Assembly: GCA_001695595.3 (NCBI GenBank)
Contig: MBPM02000009.1
Location: 248,001 to 312,000 of the forward strand
DNA length: 64,000 nt
Direction: 5' to 3'
Origin: Plasmopara viticola
Lineage: Eukaryota > Oomycota > Peronosporomycetes > Peronosporales > Peronosporaceae
The notes beneath the pieces are model-generated. The model worked only from the letters and a program-made list of their open reading frames with translations. It made no database searches and was not told the origin of the DNA. Position 1 is the first letter of the stretch, and each line of letters begins with the position of its first letter. Position numbers and translations under genes: made by a program. This document shows, piece after piece, positions 50,941-61,853 of this stretch.

Positions 50941-52383
50941 CTGCACTGAAAAAGACAATTATTCGCTGTTTTGTAAGTAGCAACGAGATTTGATTTGACC
51001 CCGAGATGATAAAAAATGGTTCGACTTGGCTTTTGTTATGTGTTCAATAAATTATAAGGAAGTAATCAGGCTCAAACACCCCTCCCCCTCAGCACGTGCA
51101 GTGCCACTTATGCGGTCTCACAAAATATTTGTTAATGATAACAAAAAGGAACTGAGAGAGCCAGCAACAAGATGCTTCGACAATATTAAATAAATAACAT
51201 GTTTTACCTTTGCTAGATGGGCTAGGACTGTTTGACGTCGCTTGCGGTGCTTTCGACAGCGACATCGGTTGTGTTTTACTGCAGTTCTCTGGAGATGGTT
51301 ATGCGATACATCAAATTATAGTCCAATTAAATTAGGATAACCGTTCGCGTGATGACAAGCGTGCGGAATATAAAGTGTTTACCAACAAGCTTCGACGCAA
51401 GCTACATCCTCTGTCAGGCCTTATCAAAGGAATCGAGGCAGATGATTCTGCTAAGCATACAAAATTGATAACATTTGAAATACGCAGGCAAATGTCCCAA
51501 AGTCGAGCAAATTGCAATGGCAGATGGATCATGCTCCAAAAAAGGGTTGGCTCAACCCAGTGGCTTAAGTGGCTTAAGTGGTTTGTCGCTCGAAATGGGA
51601 CTGGAAGGTACCTGGTTCGATGCCCATAAAAATTCAGACTAAGGCAGGCTTTGCAAGCAAACGAGAAACCACACCCATACTTGTGATTGCTCTGCCAGCC
51701 TGCACCCAAAATGGATGAGGGATACTTGGGTGGTCATTGACTAAAAAGTTTAAGTGTAACGACAAAAATTAAAATCGGTCTCGAAACTTGGTCGGATTAC
51801 TACTGAAAAAATGGTTGGATGAATACCAATAAATGAAAGTGTCAGCTGAAATTTTAAAATATCTCAACGGCGTGCAAAGATGCGACTAAGTCTGTCCTGC
51901 ATTGATGGTCCCTTGTTCATTTTGCAAGTAAATTTGTATTAAGAGACAAGCTTGACTTGGAAGGACAGCTCTTATGCGATCCTTAAGCTTTGTTCGATCG
52001 CTGTATGATTGATCTGTTTTGCTTTGCCTACGCCGCAAATCAAACTAATGTATACCAGTAATTGCTATCAGAACAACAGAGTAGATTACAAAAGAAGGTA
52101 CATCGATGCACTTGGCATCAATTCGTAGTCAACTTCGTGCCCTCATCATCGCTTTATCTAAATTTGCGAGTCGGGCAACTTGTGAGCACCAATATGAGCC
52201 GAGTTGTTGCTAGCCAATGTCGTCGGCTATTGCTTTTTGCGTTGCAATCTTGTGCACGGCGCATAAAAGTTAATGGAGTCTTACAATAATTAGGTGATGC
52301 AATGAACGTGTATTTTTAAGTAGGTACCGCCTGCTTTTACGTCAATTTGAAGCAGCCCAAAAGAACCATTTTGCTGCTGCGTT
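50941..52383. other. Gene-free stretch
   Basis: No supportable gene. A short tandem, AGTGGCTTA twice, occurs near 51560-51580. This stretch holds the 3' side of the effector-like gene on the minus strand. Confidence 0.5.
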
Positions 52384-53480
52384 TTACTGAGTAACCACCT
52401 TGTCATGATTCTTGAAGGCAGACAAGATATCGTCGGCCAGAAGTTTGTCATCTATGGGGTCCAGGTCGAGCGTTTTTTCGATATAGGCCCATGCATCCTT
52501 GTGATTCTTCCATGAATGACGAAGTGACTGGTACGCATCACAAAATATTGGCTGATCCTTTAATCTAAAAAGTTGTCTAGCCACAGTCTTTTCGTTCCAT
52601 CGCACATGTAGCTCGGACAACAAAAATTTGTTGGGGTCCTCGCCAAGCAGTTGCACAAATTTGCGCCATTTCATGAAGTCTGAGGTCGTTAGAAACGTCT
52701 CAATGTTTTCTTCCTTTTTCAGCTTTGATAGCGTAATCTTGCACCATTTTTGCCAATTCTCGACAATCCTCATGGTATCAGATATGATACCCTCATCGAA
52801 TTCTTGACCATACTTTGCTGATGCTCTAATGACGGAAAGACGATCGGTGACGCCTTTCATGGACAACCTGCTCAGGAGCAGCTCGATAGCGGCATTTCTT
52901 TGTTCAGAGTCCTTGGACGCGAGCCAGTTCCGAAATTCCGACCGTGGCGACATGTCGATGACAGGGTTCGGATCGTCGCCGATCCACTTGTCGAGCAATA
53001 GTAATTGCTTCTCATTAATTGCGGTGTCCTTAATGGAGCATTACACTTTTTAGACTGTGCGAAATAACACAACTCGAACGTAACCGTGCTTACCTTATAT
53101 GTGTCGATAAGCCTGACAATAGATGTCTTTATATCGGAAGGCAAAATTGGCGTGGCAAGGTGACTTTTCAGGTTTTTGATCTTTTGAAGCGCGAGATGAG
53201 CGGCCTCCTGACGCGCAGCCTCCCGGATGGCAAATGCCGGAACATCCTTGAATATTTCTTTTGTAACCGTCCCTGCTTGCACGAAGTTTTCCGAAAGTTC
53301 ATCAAAAGAATTCAATGCCCTCTTCTCAAAGGCAGGTAGGGTTTGATCCGCTTTTGCTGGCAATGGCATACTCGAATTCCGCTCGACAGGGGCAGCTGCA
53401 CCAAAAGCGGTCGACTCGAAGTCTGTGAGCACAGCCAACCCCCACAACAGAATAAAATTGCTCACACTAGACGAAAGCAT
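52384..53480 (-). CDS. Secreted Trp-rich helical protein, candidate RXLR-like effector (two exons)
   Basis: Exon 1 runs 53480-53094 and exon 2 runs 53028-52384; a 65-base intron joins them in phase, giving 343 residues. The ATG at 53480 opens a signal peptide (hydrophobic to about residue 19, likely cleaved near 27). At residues 54-57 the mature protein has RALN, followed by acidic DELSE. That is the position and layout of a degenerate RXLR-EER region, although the exact motif is absent. The rest is charged and helical. It has a tryptophan every 25-40 residues in exon 2 (LDKWIG, FRNWLA, NWQKW, FMKWRKF, HSWKNHKDAW), reminiscent of but not clearly a WY fold. No catalytic motif is visible. An oomycete-type core promoter lies about 28-45 bases upstream. 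The gene sits alone among transposon relics, the usual setting for host-targeted effectors. It could instead be an apoplastic or wall protein. Confidence 0.75.
53029..53093 (-). other. Intron of the secreted-protein gene
   Basis: The donor is AAG|GTAAGC and the acceptor is CATTAAG|GAC, both consensus-like. The intron is 65 bases and in phase 0. Without splicing, exon 1 runs into a different frame that lacks the exon 2 sequence. With splicing, the two long frames become one. Confidence 0.8.
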
Positions 53481-53507
53481 TGGTCACTGCGCACTTTGCT
53501 TGAGCCA

Positions 53508-53525
53508 GAAAATTCGATTATGAGC
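53508..53525 (-). promoter_or_regulatory. Oomycete-type initiator plus flanking promoter element
   Basis: On the minus strand, GCTCATAATCGAATTTTC matches the described oomycete core promoter pattern GCTCATT-N5-ATTT (initiator followed by the flanking element), with A in place of one T. Transcription would start near 53522, giving a leader of about 42 bases, short as is normal for the group. Confidence 0.5.
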
Positions 53526-56500
53526 TTTGGCAGCAAGGTGGGCAGGACAGGCACCTGTGCGTTGGGTCTTTGGACACGGAATTAGAATGCATATCCACAT
53601 TCATTCGTACTCAGAACTTGGGTGCCCCATGCAAATCTTTACTGATGGAAAAACTTTATACTTACGCTGAAGCTAGTGAATTATAAATGTGTTAACCCAT
53701 CCTCTTCCATACTACTGTAGAATTTCTTTGATATTATTGTTGAAAAAAACCAACTCAGAAGGACGAAGGCGGAAGCATCGCCGTCGGAAAATAAAAAGAC
53801 GAGATGTCAATACATTCAATGCTTGGCGCGCGCAACAGGATGACGTCGTGGTCGCCAACAAAAGCATGCAGGGACAAAAAAAGCAAAAGTGGGTCTATTG
53901 CTCTACTTGGTAGTGACTGGACAATCGATTTTGTACCCAAAAACTTACACAGTTTGTTTTCGCTTCATTTTTTCTTAAGATAGAGTAACCCAAGAATAAT
54001 GTTTGTACGTGGGGTGCTGCAAAACGATCTCTGATTTTATACGAGATGAAATCCCTGTAATGCTTGTCCAGTGGCGACGCAATGACGCAGCAACTTGATT
54101 ATAGCTGCAACTCACCAGTCGACTGGTAACGAAGTATCTACAAATTTTCACACTTTGCCACAGTCGCTAGGCAATATTTGCTGTATAAGACATCGTTATG
54201 GTGCACCAACCACCATGTCTTGATCGTCCCTTACTTTCATGCAACGAATAAACACCTTTTTCACGGCAATGTTCGACAACAATTGAGATTGCTGCAATTT
54301 GGGTTATGTGCTTCTCAAGGTCATAGTGCAAATCAGTTAACGAGTACCCAAATGTCTCGTCACTGAATATTGAAACTGCGTACTTTTCCAAGATTCATCT
54401 AGGTGTTTGGGCAATTGCTCAGCTGCAAAACTTGCAACGGGATGACACGATTAATATGATGGCTGGCAAAGAGAGTAGGCAGCCAGAAAGAATCAGTGTA
54501 ACTTCAAACAAGAATTTCGAGGGATCGCTGAAAAGAGGATTCAACGATGGAGCATCTTCGGATAAAACCCGTCAAGCCGGACATTTCGTCAGCGACATAA
54601 TTGGGGCAATCGATGCTTCATGGTGTTCCATGAACTTTCGTGTGTCCAAGTTCATGCTTGTGCGGTAAGAATCCATGCAAACAGACGGACTGTAGACGAT
54701 TTGCTTCTTTTCTTGGGATCCCACCTTGTGATTCACTGCGGTCAAATAAGAGCAAGAAGCCAATCAAGGCTAACTTTTTCGAATTAGCTGACTACGGATG
54801 ATTCAAAATGATCGCAGTCAGGGTATAGCATATGTAGATTTATATCAATTGAAGACATTATGTTGCAGTCATAACAGCGAATACTTGTCGTCTACTTAAA
54901 TGTTAAGACCATATACATTCGCTAAGATTAATGCAATAACAACATCGCGGCCGGTGAGTCGATGCTTAAACGCCGTTCAACTCACTCCGCTACATGGCTA
55001 ACTCACTCACCATTGCCGGTGTCGTGTCTTTGTACATATGCAATGAAGCTGTGAAGGACCGTTAAATCAAGCCGAGCTTTTGTATTAAAAGCTGGATTCC
55101 CATTTAAAGTGCCTTATGGCTTCTGGGTACCTCGTACTGCTATCCAAAGTGCAGGATCCATATACTTTTATACTGAATAACAGGGAGGTGGCAAAAAACA
55201 GCCTCTGTGCTCAGAAAAGTAAGAAGCCTGAAATGTAGACACGAGATGAATTTCAGAAATATTCAATACCTCCCCAAGGCAGACTTGTTGCCGTCTTTAA
55301 ACCATTCCTTAGCGGGTAAACAAGTTTCGCTAGAAGCAGTGGCTGCCGGAGATTCCTACACAGTGCAAAATAGTACTAACGGACTGCTGCTACTCTATAA
55401 GCCTCGGCTTTGTCTTTGGCTTGCCGGAGGCAACACGAGCATTGTGTCGCCTTCAGGAAAGAAGTATTCGGCATCAGGTCCAGCCAGCATAACAGTGAAA
55501 CAAACATCAAGGTGTCAATATATACAATATTTGAAAGAAATCTTTAGACACAACGATGGCAACCAAGGGACGGACCCGCGGTAAGCCACTGCATTTTGGC
55601 AAACGATTATACATCTGTTGGTCATGTGTTAACCAATGTCTACAGTAGATCATCTACAGAAACATGGTCAGGCGAGAAAAGGTAGACGTATGCTAGAAGA
55701 CATGCTGCGAAATATTTGCTCAGAAGTGCCCTAATATGTTTTAACAATTTCTATATAGTTGAGTTCGCACTCAGCAATGCACTTCAAACATTTACGAGAG
55801 TAATACTCTCCTATTCAAACGGCTAAATCTCAACTGATTTAAGCATGCAAGAATGCTTCCCAGGTAAAGACGCTCAGATTTTGTCGTCTTTTAAAGCCAA
55901 GTTTCTATTACAACATCTGACTTTCCTTTTTTTGGCTAATCATAATCAGCAGAGTGAGTAATTTGTTTTCACTTGCCCAAGATAAACAAAACAAGTTTAT
56001 AGATGATCTAAAAGAGAAAAATCAAAGTTCTTTGCAGAGGGAGTGAAATGTTGGTATGTTCCATTAGCCATTTGGGCCAGTTGGGCCAAAGTTGACTTAT
56101 CTTTGTTTCTCTCCTGAGGCACCGAAGGAGCTATTTTGGCTTACCGCACTTTTTTTCCAACGCCCGAAGTTTAAGATGCACCCGACGCGACTACCAACAT
56201 AGCATCGGATACTTGCGCGTAAAATCAGAATCTACCGTTGATAGCTTCTTCTTCGAGAGCTGTCAAACTTTCAGAGGCTAAGATATTCTAGTGTGCATAT
56301 GCCACACACAGACATACATCGCGAGTACTAAGCTAGCCTTTCTTGGTAGCCATCACTTCCATGGCTTTGTGCACACGGGTTCTGCCGACAATGCTAAAGC
56401 TATTGAAGAAAAAAAAGGTTCGCTTATTCGAATCTATTTGGGATAAAGTTGGAATATGTGTTTTTGCTTGTCGAAGCCAAAGCAGCTGTGTTGCTTGCTC

Positions 56501-56772
56501 GGCAACAAGTGTGTCCCTTAGGACTGGACCCGGGTCGGCAAGACTGCGGCTACGACTACTTGAGGTACTTCTAGAGCAAAAAAGCCAAAAGCTATCCACG
56601 CACGACATTTTGTAGGGGCCAGACTGTAAAAAAGCTATTTGAATTGACTCCTTTATCATTAAAGCCACCAACATAAAGATTTTTTCTGAGACGGGCTTAC
56701 CCTAGAGCCGTCCATGAACAAAATCACCTTGTCTGATTTCAAAGTTGCCTATCCGGTTTTGATGGCCGTCAA
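53526..56772. other. Gene-free stretch with one unassigned frame
   Basis: A plus-strand frame at 55207-55584 (125 residues, no ATG at its head, ending at a possible donor CG|GTAAGC) has protein-like composition but no known motif. It could be a lone exon or a relic. A perfect 14-base palindrome, ACCAGTCGACTGGT, lies at 54114-54127. A tRNA-like promoter box is possible near 54965-55010 on the minus strand. Nothing else is supportable. Confidence 0.45.
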
Positions 56773-56783
56773 ATTCATTTGAT

Positions 56784-57109
56784 TGTATTGTATTGTATTG
56801 TATTACGTTATCGCGTTGCCAAGTTATGCACGTGCTAGGCTCAGTCTGGCTAGTCCACGGCATAGAGTGGTGTCCGCATACGTCAGGTCTCGTTCGGCGG
56901 GCAGTGCACCCAGCACCGAGGTCGTGAGGGTCTTCCATTATTATGTTAAACTCTGACTTGATAAGAGCCCAGGTGGCACCCTGGTGCTGGAGACCTTCGC
57001 GTCGAGGGTGAGACTCGTTAGAGACCTGCAGATGCCCGAGAGCACCTGCCCGAAGCGCGCGAGCATTTAGCCCCCGCGCTTGGAAGAAGGGCGTCACCCC
57101 AACCTTCCG
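56784..57109 (-). mobile_element. SINE-like retroposon with target-site duplication
   Basis: A G+C-rich 326-base block is flanked by perfect 11-base direct repeats, ATTCATTTGAT, at 56773-56783 and 57110-57120. Read on the minus strand it ends in a simple repeat tail, about four AATAC units (56784-56807). Such a tail and a duplication of this length are hallmarks of target-primed insertion by LINE machinery. It is too short and has no reverse transcriptase, so it is a SINE or the 3' end of a truncated LINE. I could not find clear polymerase III boxes, so the parent RNA is unknown. A 137-residue open frame across it is probably fortuitous. Confidence 0.8.
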
Positions 57110-57120
57110 ATTCATTTGAT

Positions 57121-58162
57121 GTCAATATAATAATCATGCATCCCTTGCTTGCAAATACGAAACATGAGAGCAACGACTTGAGTGGGCTTAATGTCCATTG
57201 CCGTTCTAAGAATGTTTGCTGACTTTTAAGACTGAGCTGGGGTTTAGGTTAATGCCAGGACAAACTTTACAGCAACATCCACAAATGTGGCGTTCAGGTA
57301 GAAGAAAATCTGTCACTCAGCTATTCCATGAGCAGCGATGAAGTCCGCGCAGACCTTACGACAATGAACGCCATTTTGGCTTGGCCTACGACACAATTGA
57401 TTTATTTTGCCGGAACGGTTATGCCTAGCTAGAAATTTGCACACGTACAGTAATCTTTGCGGGCTCGTATAGCCGCTGTTTGACATATTGAAGAAGAACA
57501 TCGTGGTTGTGATCGCACTACAAAACAAAGCATTTTTTCCCATGTAGTTTGAATAATTCGTGCAGAGATGCGTGACAAAAAGACGAGTTGACCATAGGAG
57601 TCGAACCCCTCGTCAACAGTGTTAGAGATCTGAAGTCGCCTTAAAAAACTGTTTCCTGATCGAGAGCCAGCGCGAAAAGCAATCTTTGATACGTGAAATT
57701 CGGTCGCGCTGCAGTCGTTGTTTCTCAAGGAGATGACGTGAGCCGAGGGAGCAGCAGCCACCTCTGGCACTCCTTGGTCGCAAAGGCGAGCTGCACTTTA
57801 CCATGGAGAGCATAGTTAAAAAACATAGATTGTGTTGTTGTAGCTGTGTCTGTGGATGATTTATGTATTACAGAAGTATGCGTGTCTGGAGCAGACACTT
57901 AGTTGTTCAGTTCGTCTGGTGTGAGAAACGGTTGTCGGGCAGAGGTGAACTCAATTAGTGCCGTGGTTAACTTCAGACTTGGTATACCACCTTAACCTGT
58001 AGTTTGGGACTCACCAAAAGCTTTCAATTATGAATTACGTCCCTCGCGACGAAACACTTACATGCCACATTGCTTAAGGCTAGAGCGACTGGCTCAACCA
58101 GCTTTTGAAATAAACCTTACCTTTAGTTTTACACTCCCGAAGACATCTTCGATTAAAATCAA
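57121..58162. other. Gene-free stretch before copia relic 3
   Basis: I find no gene. A segment near 57585-57612 contains, on the minus strand, GGGGTTCGACTCC, a good match to a tRNA B box, inside a short inverted repeat (GTTGAC...GTCAAC). The rest of a tRNA is not there. The LTR and leader of copia relic 3 may lie at the right end but could not be delimited. Confidence 0.45.
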
Positions 58163-60980
58163 AGTATTTTGAAATTGCCAGCCCCTGGATTTTCGGTAAA
58201 CCTCTGCGACGGCTCCAGCTACACGCTCTGGAACTACAGAATGAAGATATTCCTGATGTCCGAGAGATTGTTGGAGGCAATAATTGGAGAGGGCAAGTCA
58301 CAAAGACTATGGAGCAGCATGCACACACAGAGATTGTCCTTGACCTCGGCAACTTGCACGTCGCGACGTCATTAAGGCGTGGCCAACTTTTGAGAGCTTT
58401 CTCTCACGCAAGACATGGTAAAAAGGCTCTGGCTGTAGGAGAATCTCGTGTGATTTAAATTTTAGAAGCAATCATTAGCGAGCAACTCGGTAGAGCTGAA
58501 AACTTTTGCGATGAAAATGAAAGGCGCAAGCATTATATCGAGCAAAGAAGCCATCGAAGCGATCTACGCTGTGATATGGCGGACTCTCCAAGCGTAAACG
58601 CCTCGACCAGGCGTTTTTTATGCCTGTAACGAGCCTTGCTTCAGGGACCTTGTCAGCAAGCTGATCGCTGAGGAATTGCGGCAGAAGAAGTCGGCATGAT
58701 TCGAGCAGTGACCCATTGCAAATAAGAAAACTGGGAGCAGCAGTCAAACATGCAGCGTGAAAGGCGTGCAAATGAACCGGCCGGAGCGTGCTTTGGCTGG
58801 GGCAAGGTGAGCTACTATGGAGAGACAGCCGCGCGAGTAAAAGCGCCAAGAACGCATAGCATATTTAAACCGAATGGAACGATTGATACAACCGAGGGGT
58901 TGCGCGTTAAAGCTGGGCCATGGACAAGGAAGTGTCGGCACACCAGTATTAGGATCGCGACGCATTCGAAGAATACATCGAGATTTAGACGCCGCGGAAT
59001 GTGTCAAGCGCGAAGAGCGACACAAAGCTCAAGGTGCTCAAGTGTGGGACAGTGGCTCTACGCACATGGACTGGTCATTTTTGGATCGACGCGCGTCTAA
59101 ATGACACAATTCACGAAGTCCTATCCAGAAAATGTAATCTTGCTCACGGCTGCGGTAGTACGTGGTAGGATAGTAGAAATTACCAAAATTACATATATGT
59201 CGAAGCACAGCAATAGCCTGTGGTGACGATTGAAAGTACGGCATGCTGATTTAACTCAACCCAGTACTTGGAACATAATGAGATCCACAGCTCAATGTAA
59301 AGTGGTGAGGCCGAGCTTTGTAATCATTGCCTGGGACACGCGTTGGTAAAGCCGCTGAGCGCAACGTCAGTTGGGAGCATCAGCGGAGCTAAGATGAAGC
59401 TGCAAATTGTATGCAACGACAAAGCAGATGCGCAAGTCCTTCAAGGCGAGCGAAAGTAACTTGGAAGGATGAGAGAAATTGCGTGCTGACAATGCTGTAT
59501 GCTCAAAATTTGCGAGGCAATGTGGAGGCCAAGACCACACTCGAAGATACGTAAAAGCGACAGCGGCAGGAATAATAAGAACGAGGCATTCAAAGCCATC
59601 TGCAAGAGTAACTTTTTCAAGCAAAAACTATCGGTGCCTATCAAATTTGAGAGTATCGGCGAATTAAATAGACGCTGGTCGAGAAGGTGCGATGCATGCT
59701 ATAGGAAACATTTTTAATGGGGCGTACTAGTGTGAAGCGATGTCACCGTTCAATATGGTCTTCGATCGTAAGCCTCATCTGGAAACGCGAATATTAAGGA
59801 TTAAGGATTCTGCTCACGTTGGGAAGAAGATGCGCGAGGGACAAAATGGTGAAATTCAAGTGCCACCTGCTCGGTAACGCAAAGCAACACGAGACGTATT
59901 GACTTTCAAACGAGTACGACGAATCAATTGTCATCTCAAGAGGCAAAGCGCTTGCGGAGCGTCCTGTCGCGAAGGGAGGGAAGTGGTGCACAGAAGGAGT
60001 TATCGAGGGCAGAGAAAAAGCTCAGACGCCACTGACACGGCCACACCAACCTCCAACTCTAGTAAGCGATAAGCCAACCACTTCAGAGCTAACGCAAGGG
60101 TCGAAAACACCAGAGAGAGACGGTGAAGAAAAGTGATTTATGTGTCTCGTACTCAAGAAGCGCGGCAATGTACACTACGAGCTGTATTTATCGAATTTCC
60201 GTAGCGGCAAGTTAAGCTTAGATAATTTTGAAGACAGCTACGGCTCGCGTTTCTGCTTTAACGCAGAGGAAAATGACGTGCGGCCTCATCTGACGAAGTA
60301 ATGAAGAGAAAGAGCAAGAAGAAGTATCTGAACGCGATGAAGAGCGAAATGCCTCGTGAGAGTGAAAGTCTGTCGATGCATCTTCGGAAAAGAAAGTGTT
60401 TGGATCTGTCGGATTGGGCGCAATCCAAGCGGTGACATCGTTAACCTCAAGGCGCGGTCGGTGGCAAAGGGGTGCATCCAGCACCCAAACGCTGAGTCCG
60501 TGTTCCAGTGGCACGCAAGGAGACAAGCCCAGAGCTTTGACGTGGACACACAATTTCTTTAAAGCAGAGTTGACGAAGAAAATCACTTAGACTAGTCGGA
60601 TAGGTTTGAGGACCGCTTCGGTCTAACTTAGAAATAAAGGCACTCTTCGGGTCAAAGCGGCGCGGCATGACATAGTTAAATAGATAAGTTTTAATGACCG
60701 AGACTTTCCGCGTTCAGCAGCGGACTTCTCCGTCTACATTTGCCTGTTAGGCAGCGAATACAGCATCGTCGCTGCGTGGGTGACTAAATGCTCTTCAGCA
60801 ATACCGAGGTACAGATCGACGGGATCAAGCAATATCACAAGACTGCGATCAGTTTTAAGAAACTTGGCGAGCTGAAGCACTGCTTGGGGATTGTTCTGAC
60901 GCAATAGGAATGAACAGGTCGAGCGCTTCGCTGAAGGGCTCGGCGAGCAAGACTGCAGATTCGTCATTGTCCGTGTCTAG
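58163..60980 (+). pseudogene. Ty1/copia relic 3, heavily decayed gag-pol
   Basis: Copia blocks appear in the right order on the plus strand, scattered over all three frames. Gag has DGSSYTLWNYRMKIFLMSE near 58205, and KLIAEELRQKK near 58660. A ruined zinc knuckle, CFGWGKVSYYGE, lies near 58790. The protease remnant is WDSGSTHM near 59048. The integrase C-terminal part has MLYAQNLRGNVEA near 59492 and MSPFNMVFDRKPHLET near 59740. The reverse transcriptase has GDIVNLKARSVAKG near 60425, DVDTQFL near 60540, and FKKLGELKHCLGI near 60858. The YVDD box and all of RNase H are unrecognisable. It is the oldest of the three copia copies and a different lineage. Confidence 0.8.
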
Positions 60981-61853
60981 GACGTAAAATGACTCTGTGC
61001 GGTCAAAATGCTTGACGTACAGTTAGGTCGAATTGACCCTTAATAGAGTTTAAATCCGTACTAGAGCCTGTCATGCAGGACGCTCAAACATTCTTCGATT
61101 TACTAGAGGACTGACAGAAACGACCTTAATCCAAATCATTCTTTAACTATGCCTTTGATCCATATCAAGGATCCTTTAAAAACTTTTACCCGTCATTAAA
61201 TAATGGTCTATCTCAGCGTACTATCAATAAGAATTTTTTTCGAAAAAAGCAATTTTGCGGCACGGAAATGACAATTAGCTTAAATGTTCCAGTAAAAAAC
61301 ACAGCTCCAGAGATAGAAAGTGTGTCCGTTACGACGATACAAACGAGTGACTGTTACCTTCGACCTGCCAATCGTTTTTTTGAGCAATTAAAGTGGCTTT
61401 CCACAGCCCATCTTCAGCTGTTATCCGTGCGCGTAGAAGCGGGGGACACGTCACCTCGTGATTGCCAGGTAGAGAGCTAACTAACCCTTGACGCGTCAAT
61501 AAACTCGTGCTTGACCTTTACGTAAACGCCTTTTATCGACCATGTTCCCCCCTTACTAATAGCACTTGAGATCAAAGAAAAGGCCTTTGGCTTCCAACTG
61601 ATATCATTTCAGTCAACACCTGATTTACTGAACCAACATATCCCACTCCTTTTTAACACAACTCTAGTCACGAAATAGACGAAAAAAGCCGTCGTTCATA
61701 CTCTTGCCCATTTCGAACATCATTCGACCCCGATCCTTAAACCACAGGGCTCACCGTTACGCGCACTTTCATGACACTGTAAAATCCTGTTCATTCAATT
61801 ATTTGCCATTTGGCAACCTAGTGGACGGAATCAACTGACGCGCGAGTGGAGAC
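60981..61853. other. Upstream region of antiporter copy 2
   Basis: No gene is seen. An in-frame TGA lies seven codons or fewer before the antiporter ATG, which fixes the start. The 3' end of copia relic 3 may reach into the left part of this stretch. Confidence 0.5.
61790..61810 (+). promoter_or_regulatory. Possible initiator element of antiporter copy 2
   Basis: TTCATTCAATTATTTGCC resembles the oomycete initiator (TCATTY) followed by an AWTTT-type flanking element, about 45-60 bases before the ATG. The match is partial. Confidence 0.35.

Noticed and set aside
56702..57115. 137-residue frame over the SINE-like element as a real protein
   Set aside because: The boundaries follow the retroposon and the frame reads through its repeat tail, so it is fortuitous.
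57580..57615. tRNA gene suggested by a B-box sequence on the minus strand
   Set aside because: No acceptor, D or anticodon arms can be folded around it.
58596..58619. Perfect 8-bp hairpin followed by a T run, like a bacterial terminator
   Set aside because: It lies inside a decayed copia gag on eukaryotic DNA, so it is coincidental.
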